The translations under genes were made by a program, and so were the position numbers. The notes beneath the pieces were generated by a model, which was given only the letters and a program-made list of their open reading frames with translations, searched no databases and had not been told where the DNA came from. A stretch of 18,624 nt of DNA from NCBI GenBank assembly GCA_020025655.1, contig JAHHRR010000036.1:1-18624 (forward strand). The letters are read 5' to 3'. Source of the DNA: Oscillospiraceae bacterium (GTDB lineage Bacteria; Bacillota; Clostridia; Oscillospirales; Oscillospiraceae). Shown one piece after another: positions 1 to 7,387 of this stretch. Position 1 is the stretch's first letter. Each line of letters opens with the position of its first letter.

Positions 1-152
1 CGATAAGGTTGAAGATCAATTTATAAAGCTCCGTGGCTGAGGAAATCTGCGAAATAATTAAAATATTTTTTGCAGCGGAAAAATACTGAAATTACAGGCA
101 TTACAGGAATTTTTGAAAACTTATTCGATAATTTTATATCCCCCTGGGGGGC
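1..152. other. Upstream flank of the ABC importer operon
   Basis: No complete gene is seen. On the plus strand, frame 2 is open from the window edge to a TGA at 38-40 (12 codons, DKVEDQFIKLRG), which could be the tail of an upstream gene but is too short to call. The rest is AT-rich. It contains a 9-base-spaced direct repeat ATTACAGG (91-98, 100-107) and a palindrome CCCCCTGGGGG (140-150) that ends two bases before the operon's -35 box. The palindrome could be an operator or the remains of a terminator; there is no T-run after it. Confidence 0.35.
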
Positions 153-181
153 TTGTGAGCGGGAAAAAAATGGAATATAAT
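153..181 (+). promoter_or_regulatory. Sigma-A promoter of the ABC importer operon
   Basis: TTGTGA (153-158) and a perfect TATAAT (176-181) are separated by 17 bases. Transcription would start near 188, about 40 bases before the ATG at 229. The ribosome binding site AAAGGAG lies at about 214-220. A second TTGACA at 181-186 has no good -10 box at a usable distance. The GC-rich palindrome at 140-150 sits directly upstream and could bind a regulator. Confidence 0.6.
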
Positions 182-228
182 TGACAATACTTTCACTAGA
201 CGTTAAATTTATGAAAGGAGAATACGTT

Positions 229-1836
229 ATGAAAAAGAAGATACCGGTACTGTGTCTGCTTCTGGCACTTATATTGGGACTGGCAGGCTGCGGCTCGGAG
301 AACAGTCCGGCAGCACAGGAAACTAAAGAAGATGCAGGAGTTACTGCATTTATCGGCACAGAAATATTCGAGCAGAGTCTTGACCCTGTTAAGGGAGCTA
401 TGTGCAATGGATATCCGTTTATAAACAATGCTTTAATCAAGGTAAGTCCCGACGGCGGCTATGTGGGTGACCTTGCGGAAAGCTGGAGCATGAGCGAGGA
501 TGCTCTGAGTTATACTGTAAAGCTTAAAGAGGGAATAAAATTTTCCGACGGCTCTGACTTTACAGCGGATGATGTTGTTTTTACCTACAACGAAGTAAAG
601 GCAAATCCTGCCAACAATGAGTATGTTGACCTGACTAAGCTTGAAAAGGTAGAAGCGGTCGACGACTATAACGTAAATTTTGTACTGAAAGAGCGTTTTT
701 CGGTATTCCTCGACACACTGGCAAAGCTTCAGATTGTGCCTTCTGACGCATACAACAGCGAAAGCTTTGATACCTGCCCCATTGGTACAGGCCCATGGAA
801 AATGCTTCAGTACGACAGAAATCAGCAGATGATTCTGGAGCCTAACGAAAACTGCTTTGACGGTGCTCCGAAGCTCAGCAGAGTAACGCTTGTATATATG
901 GACCCCGATGCTGCATTTGCAGCTGCTCAGTCCGGACAGCTTGATATCGTCATGGTAGGAGCAGGCTTTGCAGGGGAAGATGTAGCCGGTATGACACTTA
1001 TTCCCTGCAAAACCATGGATGTGAGAACTATAAGCCTTCCGCTCCGTCCTCAGCAGGAATACACCAACGATGAGGGCAGGGAGCTTCTCATAGGAAACGA
1101 TGTTACAAGTGACATCGCCGTGAGAAAGGCACTTGCTATCGGCATAAACCGCCGGCAGATAATTGATAACGCTCTTAACGGCGTCGGCAGACCGGCTGTT
1201 AACTTTACCGACAGTCTTGTGTGGGCAAATACGGATTCCTATGAGGATAACCGCACTGACGAGGCGAAAAAAATCCTTGAAGATGCAGGCTGGACGGATT
1301 CTGATTCTGACGGCGTGAGAGAAAAAGAAGGTCTGCGCTGCTCGTTCGATCTTTATGCTCCCGCAGGTGATAACGACCGTTATCTGCTCGCAGCGGCTCT
1401 TTCTGAAAATGCAGCTCAGCTTGGCATTGAGATAAACGTAAAGAGCGCCACATGGGACGAGATAACTCAGCTTGAGTTTACAAACAGCGTTGTATGGGGC
1501 TGGGGACAGTACAGTCCTGACCTTATCTACTCTATGTACGATGAAAAGCTTTTCACAAAGGGACTTTACGACAACGTAGTAGGCTTTTCCAATCCTGACG
1601 CCGAGGAAAAAATAGAAGAAGCTTTCCACGCCGATACTCAGCAGCAGGCTGTTGAGGCATGGAAAGAGGTTCAGCGCATAGCCAATGAGCAGATGCCATA
1701 TCTGTTCCTTGTGAATATTCAGCACTGCTACTTTGTAAAAGATAATCTCGATCTGAGCCTTTCTACTCAGATAGCACATCCACACGGACACGGCATACCT
1801 GTGATATGCAATATGAAGGATTGGAATTGGAAGTAA
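229..1836 (+). CDS. ABC importer substrate-binding lipoprotein (family 5, nickel/peptide class)
   Basis: This 535-residue protein should capture the substrate outside the cell and deliver it to the permeases encoded next door. ATG 229 is chosen because AAAGGAG precedes it and the protein then opens with MKKK, a hydrophobic stretch and the lipobox LAGC, predicting lipid attachment and surface anchoring. An upstream TTG at 181 in the same frame lies within the promoter. Family 5 hallmarks follow: LAESWSMSEDALSYTVKLKEG, FTADDVVFTY and GTGPWKM. The C-terminus carries a histidine cluster HPHGHG (residues 517-522). Nickel- and peptide-binding members of the family share this fold, so the substrate is not fixed by sequence. 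The histidines and the ABCDE gene order suggest a metal or metal chelate. The stop codon abuts the next start. Confidence 0.85.
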   Translation: MKKKIPVLCLLLALILGLAGCGSENSPAAQETKEDAGVTAFIGTEIFEQSLDPVKGAMCNGYPFINNALIKVSPDGGYVGDLAESWSMSEDALSYTVKLKEGIKFSDGSDFTADDVVFTYNEVKANPANNEYVDLTKLEKVEAVDDYNVNFVLKERFSVFLDTLAKLQIVPSDAYNSESFDTCPIGTGPWKMLQYDRNQQMILEPNENCFDGAPKLSRVTLVYMDPDAAFAAAQSGQLDIVMVGAGFAGEDVAGMTLIPCKTMDVRTISLPLRPQQEYTNDEGRELLIGNDVTSDIAVRKALAIGINRRQIIDNALNGVGRPAVNFTDSLVWANTDSYEDNRTDEAKKILEDAGWTDSDSDGVREKEGLRCSFDLYAPAGDNDRYLLAAALSENAAQLGIEINVKSATWDEITQLEFTNSVVWGWGQYSPDLIYSMYDEKLFTKGLYDNVVGFSNPDAEEKIEEAFHADTQQQAVEAWKEVQRIANEQMPYLFLVNIQHCYFVKDNLDLSLSTQIAHPHGHGIPVICNMKDWNWK

Positions 1837-2820
1837 ATGAAGTCTGGAAGAAAAATCTTCTCAGAAATACTGAGAGTGATTCTGCTTTTAATATGCGTCA
1901 GCTTAATTGCATTTATTCTTGTAACCAAAGCACCTGTTGACCCTCTTGTGTCATACATCGGCACAAACTCAAGCCTCAGTCAGGAGGCAAAGGACGAGAT
2001 AAGCGAATACTGGGGACTGAATGACCCTCTTCCCCAGCGCTTTTTAACATGGGCAGATCATGCGCTGCACGGTGATATGGGTCAGTCAATCACCTATAAA
2101 CGACCGGTGATTGATGTTATAGCCGAGCGCATGACATACTCCTTCAGCCTTATGTTTATTGCATGGCTGATGTCGGGAATACTGGGCTTCTGTCTGGGGC
2201 TTGTATGCGGGCTTAAACCCGGCAGCATTTTCGACAGAGTGTGCAAAACCTTCTGTCTTGTACTTAAATCTGCACCGACTTTCTGGCTGGGCCTGCTGTT
2301 TCTGAGCGTTTTTGCGGTACAGCTCAAATGGTTCCCTATCGGAATGTCAGTTCCCATTGGAAAGCTTGCGGAGGATGTTACCCTCGGAGACAGGCTTTAT
2401 CATCTGGCTTTGCCGGCTATTACGCTCACTGTTGTAAGTATCAGTGAGGTTGTGCTTTATACAAGACAGAAGATAATCGAAATCAGAAACTCCGACTTTA
2501 TCCTATATGCACAGGCAAGAGGGGAGCGGAAGGGGCAGATTGTCCGCAGGCATATTCTCAGAAACATTGCTCTGCCTGCTGTTACCTTGCAGTTTGCTTC
2601 ATTCTCCGAGCTTTTCGGAGGAATGGCTCTGGCGGAAAACATCTTTGCCTATCCGGGTCTGGGCACTGCAACTACTGCGGCGGCTTTAAACGGAGATGTA
2701 CCGCTTCTTCTGGGAATTGCGGTATTCAGCGCACTTTTTGTGTTTGCGGGTAACCTGATTGCCAATATTCTCTATGGCGTATTCGACCCCCGTACAAAGG
2801 AGGCAGAATATGTTAAGTGA
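1837..2820 (+). CDS. ABC importer permease 1 (DppB/NikB-like)
   Basis: This 327-residue inner-membrane permease is one of two channel subunits of the importer. The N-terminal region matches the family: a first membrane helix at about residues 9-29, then VDPLVSYIG, YWGLNDPLPQRFLTW and HGDMGQSI, typical of DppB/NikB proteins. Further helices follow, and the ATPase-contacting EAA-type loop reads QARGERKGQIVRRHILRN, followed by ENIFAYPGLG. The length is normal for the family. The ATG directly follows the previous TAA with no spacer, so translation is probably coupled; the ribosome binding site is weak. The 3' end overlaps the next gene by 11 bases and contains that gene's AAAGGAGG signal. Substrate cannot be read from the permease. 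Confidence 0.88.
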   Translation: MKSGRKIFSEILRVILLLICVSLIAFILVTKAPVDPLVSYIGTNSSLSQEAKDEISEYWGLNDPLPQRFLTWADHALHGDMGQSITYKRPVIDVIAERMTYSFSLMFIAWLMSGILGFCLGLVCGLKPGSIFDRVCKTFCLVLKSAPTFWLGLLFLSVFAVQLKWFPIGMSVPIGKLAEDVTLGDRLYHLALPAITLTVVSISEVVLYTRQKIIEIRNSDFILYAQARGERKGQIVRRHILRNIALPAVTLQFASFSELFGGMALAENIFAYPGLGTATTAAALNGDVPLLLGIAVFSALFVFAGNLIANILYGVFDPRTKEAEYVK

Positions 2821-3649
2821 AAGAAGAACACTTCTGTCCGGCAGAACAAGGGCTGCGTTAATTATAGGTGCAGCTGCGGTGTATCTTTTAGGCGTGCTTA
2901 TCTGGGGAGGACTGCTGTGTCCCGATACCTATGCAGTACACTATGAAAATAAGTTTATCGCCCCTTGCCGGGATCACATTTTCGGAACTGATTTTATGGG
3001 CAGAGATATGTTTTACCGTTCCGTAAGAGGACTTTCCACAAGTATAATTATCGGTGTTCTGGCGGCTGCGGTTTCCTCCGTTATCGCACTTATCTTCGGC
3101 ATTGCTTCGGCAGTTTTCGGGGGATGGGTTGATAAAGTCATTAACTTCTGTGTTGATCTCTGCATGGGAATCCCGCACATAGTGCTGCTGCTCCTTATAT
3201 CGTTTATGATGGGCAAGGGTGTAAAGGGTATTACGGTGGCTGTTGCTCTTACACACTGGCCCGGACTTACAAGAATAGTTCGAGCAGAGGTTTTGCAGAT
3301 TCGCTCTTCGCAATATGTTCAGACTGCATACAAAATGGGAAAATCACGTTTTAACGTGGCTGTTAAGCATATCTTCCCCCATGTGATTCCGGCCTACCTC
3401 ATAGGTCTTATGCTCCTGTTCCCTCATGCAATTATGCATGAAGCGGCGGTTACATTTCTCGGCTTCGGCCTTCCGGCTGAAATGCCCTCAATAGGCGTTA
3501 TACTGTCAGAGGCCATGACGTATATAGTTACAGGAAAATGGTGGCTTGCACTGTTTCCGGGACTTCTTCTGCTGCTGGCACTGATTCTGTTCGACGCAGC
3601 GGGAGAAAATCTCAAAAAGCTCCTGAATCCTATGAGCGGCAACGAATAA
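2810..3649 (+). CDS. ABC importer permease 2 (DppC/NikC-like)
   Basis: This 279-residue second channel subunit pairs with the preceding permease. ATG 2810 is preferred over an earlier in-frame start at 2759 because AAAGGAGG (about 2796-2803) sits at the right distance and the protein then opens with a normal short cytoplasmic head. One membrane helix is followed by HIFGTDFMGRDMFYRSVRG, the classic DppC/NikC signature. The EAA-type loop RSSQYVQTAYKMGKSRFNVAVKHIFPH and EAAVTFLGFGLP follow. The start lies inside the end of the previous gene and the next gene begins 12 bases after the stop, so this is a tightly coupled operon member. Confidence 0.88.
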   Translation: MLSERRTLLSGRTRAALIIGAAAVYLLGVLIWGGLLCPDTYAVHYENKFIAPCRDHIFGTDFMGRDMFYRSVRGLSTSIIIGVLAAAVSSVIALIFGIASAVFGGWVDKVINFCVDLCMGIPHIVLLLLISFMMGKGVKGITVAVALTHWPGLTRIVRAEVLQIRSSQYVQTAYKMGKSRFNVAVKHIFPHVIPAYLIGLMLLFPHAIMHEAAVTFLGFGLPAEMPSIGVILSEAMTYIVTGKWWLALFPGLLLLLALILFDAAGENLKKLLNPMSGNE

Positions 3650-3661
3650 GAGGGGAATACC

Positions 3662-4576
3662 ATGGAAAATATTCTTGAAGTTAAAGATTTGAAGCTCTGG
3701 TTCAGTATGTATGAGCGGGGATTTAAAAAGAAAAATTTGGAGGTGCTCCACTCGTTAAGTCTGGAACTCAGAAAAGGTGAGGTTCTGGCGGTGGTAGGCT
3801 CCAGCGGTTCGGGAAAAAGTCTGCTTGCAAATGCTGTTCTGGGCCTGCTCCCCGGTAACGCAAGGCTGAGCGGAGAGATTGTCTACAAGGGCATGGCTCT
3901 TGATAATAAAAACCGCAAATCACTTTTAGGCAGAGAGATTGCATATATTCCCCAGTCTGTTGACTATCTGGACCCGCTTATGAAGCTGGGAAAACAGGTT
4001 CAGGGAGTTTACGGCACAAAGGAGCGGCAGAGAGAGCTTTTTGAAAAGTACAGGCTGCCTCTTTCTACCGAAAAGAAATACCCGTTTGAAGTTTCAGGCG
4101 GTATGGCAAGACGCATCCTTGTGTCCTCGGCGGTTATGGGCGAGCCTGAACTTATAATTGCGGATGAACCTACTCCGGGCCTCAGCGCAGACATGGCTAT
4201 GGAAACGCTGATGCACTTCAGAGAACTTGCGGACAAGGGTGCGGCTGTACTGCTTATAACCCACGACATTGATCTTGCATTTAACGTGGCAGACCGTATT
4301 GCTGTGTGCTATGCGGGAACTATTGTGGAAATTGCCCCTACATCAGACTTCGTTTCCGGCAAAGATGCGCTCAGACATCCCTACTCCAAGGCATTTATTG
4401 ATGCTCTGCCCCAGAACGGCTTTAAGCCCATCGGCGGCTCACAGCCCTATGCGGGAAATCTTCCCGACGGCTGTCTCTTTGCGGAGCGCTGTCCTTACAG
4501 AAGCGCCGAATGCGGCGGAGAAATCCCTATGCGTGAGCTGAGAGGGGGAGAGGTGAGGTGTGTCCATGCGACTTGA
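3662..4576 (+). CDS. ABC importer ATPase 1 (DppD/NikD-like)
   Basis: This 304-residue cytoplasmic ATPase drives the importer. Visible motifs are Walker A GSSGSGKS (46-53), the Q-loop glutamine (98), an ABC signature VSGGM (144-148), Walker B LIIADE (164-169) and the switch histidine (201). The signature differs slightly from the usual LSGGMRQR, reading VSGGMARR. The C-terminal extension typical of oligopeptide/nickel ATPases is present, with RHPYSKAFIDALP and a cysteine set (C271, C277, C284, C300) including CLFAERCP; in relatives such as DppD these cysteines hold an iron-sulfur cluster. The gene has a GAGGGGA ribosome binding site and overlaps the next gene by 11 bases. Confidence 0.88.
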   Translation: MENILEVKDLKLWFSMYERGFKKKNLEVLHSLSLELRKGEVLAVVGSSGSGKSLLANAVLGLLPGNARLSGEIVYKGMALDNKNRKSLLGREIAYIPQSVDYLDPLMKLGKQVQGVYGTKERQRELFEKYRLPLSTEKKYPFEVSGGMARRILVSSAVMGEPELIIADEPTPGLSADMAMETLMHFRELADKGAAVLLITHDIDLAFNVADRIAVCYAGTIVEIAPTSDFVSGKDALRHPYSKAFIDALPQNGFKPIGGSQPYAGNLPDGCLFAERCPYRSAECGGEIPMRELRGGEVRCVHAT

Positions 4577-5168
4577 AGCAGAAAACATAAGCTTTCGCTA
4601 TAATTCAAAATCTCCGTATGTGCTCAAAGACCTGTCGCTGAGTATCGAGAACGGGGAAAGAGTTGCTGTCGTCGGGCCGTCAGGCTGCGGCAAAAGCACT
4701 CTTGCGAAAATTCTTGCAGGATATATTAAGCCACAGACAGGTCGGGTATTGCTCGACGGAAAACCCCTGCCCGAAAAAGGCTACTGTCCTGTGCAGCTTA
4801 TTTATCAGCACCCTGAGCTGGCGGTAAATCCACGCTGGAAAATGGATAAAATACTGAACGAAGCATGGCAGGTTCCCAAAGAGCTTATGGACAAAATGGG
4901 CATTGAGGAGCCGTGGCTTAAACGCTGGCCCTCAGAGCTGTCCGGCGGCGAATTGCAGCGCTTCTGCATTGCAAGGGTACTGAGTCCTGAGACAAGGTTC
5001 CTCATCTGCGATGAAATCACGACAATGCTTGATGTTATTACTCAGGCTCAGATATGGGAGCTTCTTATTGAACAGGCAGAAAAGAATTCTCTCGGGATGC
5101 TTGTCATCACTCACAATATGGCTCTTGCAGACAGAGTCTGCAACCGTGTAATTAAGCTTACAGAATAA
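4566..5168 (+). CDS. ABC importer ATPase 2, short form (DppF/NikE-like)
   Basis: This 200-residue second ATPase completes the heterodimer. ATG 4566 is preferred over GTG 4560 because GAGGTGAGG lies at the right distance before it. Motifs are Walker A GPSGCGKS (37-44), the Q-loop glutamine (81), signature LSGGE (125-129), Walker B FLICDE (145-150) and the switch histidine (183). The segment after Walker B reads EITTMLDVITQ rather than the usual EPTSALDVSVQ. The protein ends just after the nucleotide-binding fold. It lacks the cysteine-containing C-terminal extension present in its partner, so it is shorter than typical family members of about 260-330 residues. A strong terminator follows about 50 bases downstream. 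Confidence 0.87.
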   Translation: MRLEAENISFRYNSKSPYVLKDLSLSIENGERVAVVGPSGCGKSTLAKILAGYIKPQTGRVLLDGKPLPEKGYCPVQLIYQHPELAVNPRWKMDKILNEAWQVPKELMDKMGIEEPWLKRWPSELSGGELQRFCIARVLSPETRFLICDEITTMLDVITQAQIWELLIEQAEKNSLGMLVITHNMALADRVCNRVIKLTE

Positions 5169-5218
5169 TTCATTACGGGCAGCATTCCGTATGAGAAGAT
5201 TTAATTCCGAGACGTACA

Positions 5219-5256
5219 AAAACCGCCCCTGTACATTTAAGTACAGGGGCGGTTTT
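5219..5256 (+). terminator. Terminator after the ABC importer operon, probably bidirectional
   Basis: A perfect 16-base-pair stem (5219-5234 with 5241-5256) and a 6-base loop ATTTAA ends in TTTT. The 5' arm begins with AAAA, so the minus-strand transcript also ends in a U-run and could stop the small minus-strand gene at 5365-5508. Confidence 0.85.
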
Positions 5257-5364
5257 ACTGATTAAATATAACTGACAGCAGCTGTCTTACGATAAGCAGA
5301 ACGTGATGAAATAATGCCTGTGAAAGTTACTAAAAAACATTGAAAACTAAATTCCTCAGGCCGT
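5257..5364. other. Gap between operon terminator and small minus-strand gene
   Basis: No gene is seen. It contains one inverted repeat, GACAG-CAG-CTGTC (5274-5286), with no convincing T-run on either strand. The stretch would be the 3' untranslated part of the minus-strand small gene. Confidence 0.4.
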
Positions 5365-5508
5365 TTATAAACCGCCGCCGCTTAAATCGTATGAGGCGGT
5401 AATGTCGTTATTATCGCTGTCATACAAAACCAGAGTGCTTCTGTCCAGATGTGAATCCTCAGCGAAACCGGAAATTTCGGAGGCAGCAATAATTATCTTT
5501 TTCTTCAT
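5365..5508 (-). CDS. 47-residue peptide of unknown function
   Basis: The ORF has 47 codons plus TAA and sits alone on the minus strand. Its start is well supported: AGGAGGA (5513-5519) lies just before ATG 5508, and a sigma-A-like promoter and leader hairpin lie further upstream. The peptide begins MKKKIIIAASEISGF, a short basic-hydrophobic head too short for a clear signal peptide. It continues with an acidic middle (LVLYDSDNNDITASYD) and ends LSGGGL. There are no cysteines. I do not recognise a family. It could be a signalling or modified-peptide precursor, a small regulator, or the remnant of a longer protein. No processing enzyme or exporter is adjacent. Existence as a gene is moderately supported; function is unknown. 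Confidence 0.55.
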   Translation of the reverse strand: MKKKIIIAASEISGFAEDSHLDRSTLVLYDSDNNDITASYDLSGGGL

Positions 5509-5544
5509 TTTGTCCTCCTGTTCATGCCTTAATTAAAAGTCTGC

Positions 5545-5568
5545 CCGGAAAATATTTGCCTTTTCCGG
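5545..5568 (-). promoter_or_regulatory. Leader hairpin of the 47-residue peptide gene
   Basis: CCGGAAAA (5545-5552) pairs with TTTTCCGG (5561-5568) around an 8-base loop, and flanking GTC/GAC bases can extend the stem. On the minus strand it is followed within a few bases by TTTTAATT, so it could act as an attenuator between the promoter and the start codon. Confidence 0.4.
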
Positions 5569-5598
5569 ACTTTATTAAGCTGAAAGCTGATTATAGCT

Positions 5599-5626
5599 AT
5601 TATATATAAATATTTCTATATGACAA
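5599..5626 (-). promoter_or_regulatory. Sigma-A promoter of the 47-residue peptide gene
   Basis: Read on the minus strand, TTGTCA (5626-5621), a 16-base spacer and a perfect TATAAT (5604-5599) are present. Transcription would start near 5592, giving a leader of about 84 bases. The area is very AT-rich, which raises the chance of a fortuitous match. Confidence 0.5.
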
Positions 5627-5697
5627 TCTGGTGAATTTAATAAAAGACAGGAAGATGTTTCGGTAAAAATTTTGCGTCTGCTTTTATGCGGCAAATA

Positions 5698-5706
5698 TGT
5701 TATACT
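5698..5706 (+). promoter_or_regulatory. Extended -10 promoter of the first sigma factor gene
   Basis: TG-T-TATACT (5698-5706) is an extended -10 element with no good -35 box. Transcription would start near 5713, leaving a leader of about 112 bases that folds into the hairpin described next. Confidence 0.4.
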
Positions 5707-5715
5707 TAAAACTGC

Positions 5716-5764
5716 CTGACGCAGCGTTTTCAAAGCTGAAAATGCGACAGTCAGAAATTTTTTT
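5716..5764 (+). promoter_or_regulatory. Leader hairpin with T-run before the first sigma factor gene
   Basis: CTGAC (5716-5720) pairs with GTCAG (5750-5754) and, inside, GCGTTTTCA (5724-5732) pairs with TGAAAATGC (5737-5745) around AAGC. AAA and seven T (5758-5764) follow. This resembles an intrinsic terminator placed before the gene, so it may be an attenuator or may block read-through from upstream. Confidence 0.4.
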
Positions 5765-5824
5765 GAAAAACCATGTAACGAATTCAGATTTTGAAGGCAC
5801 ATACTAACAGAAGGGAGGAATGTT

Positions 5825-6310
5825 ATGCAGAACTTTGACAGTATATACCGAGAAAACGCAGAGATCGTGTACAGATACATATTTTCGCTGTCGCAGGATT
5901 CGGAGCTTGCCGAGGAAGTGACACAGCAGACTTTTTATGAAACTCTGCGTCATGCCGACAATTATCGGGGCGAGAGTTCTGTATCAACCTACCTTTGCGG
6001 CGTTGCCGGAAAGCTTCTGAAAAAAGAATTGTCCCGCAGAAACAGAAACTCTCATTTACCGCTTGATGATGCGGAGAATATTCCGTCGTCACAGAATACG
6101 GAAAGCAGTGTATCGGGAACGCTTAGCCGAGCGGATCTTTTCCAGCGCATACATGATCTGCCGGAGACTATGCGGGAAGTTGTGTATATCAGGCTCTCAG
6201 GCGAATTGTCATTCAGAGAGATAGGCGAAATTCTGGGACACAGTGAAAACTGGGCACGGGTAACTTTTTACCGTGCAAAACAAAAACTAATGGAAGGAGA
6301 TGACAGATGA
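5825..6310 (+). CDS. ECF-type RNA polymerase sigma factor
   Basis: This 161-residue protein should direct RNA polymerase to a small set of stress or envelope promoters. Region 2 (about residues 9-70) includes the core-binding and DNA-melting segment ELAEEVTQQTFYETLRH. Region 4 (about 104-156) is a helix-turn-helix, LSGELSFREIGEILGHSENWARVTFYRAKQKL. There is no region 3, as expected for ECF factors. GGGAGGA precedes ATG 5825. The stop overlaps the next start (ATGA at 6307-6310), so it is translated together with a membrane anti-sigma factor that should hold it inactive until a signal arrives. The signal and target genes are not visible here. Confidence 0.87.
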   Translation: MQNFDSIYRENAEIVYRYIFSLSQDSELAEEVTQQTFYETLRHADNYRGESSVSTYLCGVAGKLLKKELSRRNRNSHLPLDDAENIPSSQNTESSVSGTLSRADLFQRIHDLPETMREVVYIRLSGELSFREIGEILGHSENWARVTFYRAKQKLMEGDDR

Positions 6311-7260
6311 TGCTGCCGTGTTATATCGTGAAAGACCTTCTGCCAAGCTATCTGGAGCAGCTTACCAGCCCGGAAACAACTCAGGCGGTTGAGGAACATT
6401 TGGCATCCTGTGAAAAATGCAGAGCGGTCAAGGCGGCTATGGAGAGTGACATCTGTATAGATAAGGCTCCTGAACCCCGACTGAATTTTATAAAGCGGCT
6501 CAAGCGCAAACAGATTGCGGGGGCAATGCTTTCGGTGCTGATTACTGTTTTATGTATGCTATGGTTCTATGGGCTTGAGTATAATGTGGAGCCGGCAGAT
6601 ACGGCCTCGGTTAAGGAAATCATTCATGAGTATATAGATTTTAATAATGTATATGATGACACGGAAATCACTCTGGTTGACAGCATCAGGGAAAAAAATC
6701 AGCTTATGATTCTGTACCGCCTTGATGACGAGGACGGATATCAGGGAAAAGGCGTCGTCTGCTTCAGCCGTGGAATACTTGGAAAGTACAGAACACGCTC
6801 CGTCGGCTCAACTACATGGGCGCTTGATTCATATGCACCTATTAGCATAGGCTCGAAAGATTATCTCGTATTATGCAATGTAAATAAGCCGGTAGGCGCT
6901 TCTACTGTAAAAATCTTTGCGGATTATCACCGGCCGTGGTTCGAGGGGGATACCATTACGGAGCTTCTCTCCACAACTCAGCCGATTTATGAGGCGGATG
7001 CAGCGGAGCAGCGCTTCACTCTGATACCTGTTACAAAGCAGCAGGCGGAGCAGGAATACTGGGAAACCTCTGCGGTTTATTATGATGAAAACGGAGAGAT
7101 GATCGACGGCGGGGAAATCGCAAAGCAGTATTATGCAGAGGATGATACCATTAACGGCGGTGTGCTCGGGCACGACCGGTCGTTGCAGCCTCTTTGCTTC
7201 TGGCTGATACTGATATTGTTTCTGGGTATCCTGTTTGTGAGGTATTTTTTGACTGTTTGA
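6307..7260 (+). CDS. Membrane-anchored zinc-type anti-sigma factor
   Basis: This 317-residue protein probably binds and inhibits the sigma factor encoded immediately upstream. The N-terminal cytoplasmic part has the zinc-binding anti-sigma pattern H31-x3-C35-x2-C38 (EEHLASCEKCRA). A basic stretch and a membrane helix (about residues 69-89) lead to an extracytoplasmic domain of about 200 residues that I do not recognise. Unusually, a second hydrophobic helix (about 296-316, CFWLILILFLGILFVRYFLTV) closes the protein, so both ends would be at the membrane. Translation is coupled to the sigma gene by ATGA. A terminator follows. Confidence 0.8.
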   Translation: MMLPCYIVKDLLPSYLEQLTSPETTQAVEEHLASCEKCRAVKAAMESDICIDKAPEPRLNFIKRLKRKQIAGAMLSVLITVLCMLWFYGLEYNVEPADTASVKEIIHEYIDFNNVYDDTEITLVDSIREKNQLMILYRLDDEDGYQGKGVVCFSRGILGKYRTRSVGSTTWALDSYAPISIGSKDYLVLCNVNKPVGASTVKIFADYHRPWFEGDTITELLSTTQPIYEADAAEQRFTLIPVTKQQAEQEYWETSAVYYDENGEMIDGGEIAKQYYAEDDTINGGVLGHDRSLQPLCFWLILILFLGILFVRYFLTV

Positions 7261-7288
7261 GGTACGCCCGCATATAATAACGCATTAA

Positions 7289-7324
7289 AAAAGGCATTGC
7301 CGCAGAGAACCGGCAATGCCTTTT
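7289..7324 (+). terminator. Terminator after the first sigma/anti-sigma pair
   Basis: AAAAGGCATTGCCG (7289-7302) and CGGCAATGCCTTTT (7311-7324) form a 14-base-pair stem around an 8-base loop, ending in TTTT. Confidence 0.85.
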
Positions 7325-7387
7325 AGTTTAAGGGCCGATACAGCGAAAGCAGGCTGTGTGAGCTAATCGAAAATTAACAGTAATGTG

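Noticed and set aside
2..40. 12-codon frame open from the window edge, possible end of an upstream gene
   Set aside because: It is too short to judge coding character, so it is mentioned only in the flank description.
1..228. Possible metal riboswitch before the importer operon
   Set aside because: The predicted leader after the promoter is only about 40 bases and shows no conserved riboswitch core, so there is no room or pattern for one.
433..1791. Long 452-codon open frame on the minus strand opposite the binding-protein gene
   Set aside because: The plus-strand protein has a clear signal peptide and family motifs over the whole length. The minus-strand frame has no recognisable domain and no good ribosome binding site, so it is a by-product of codon use.
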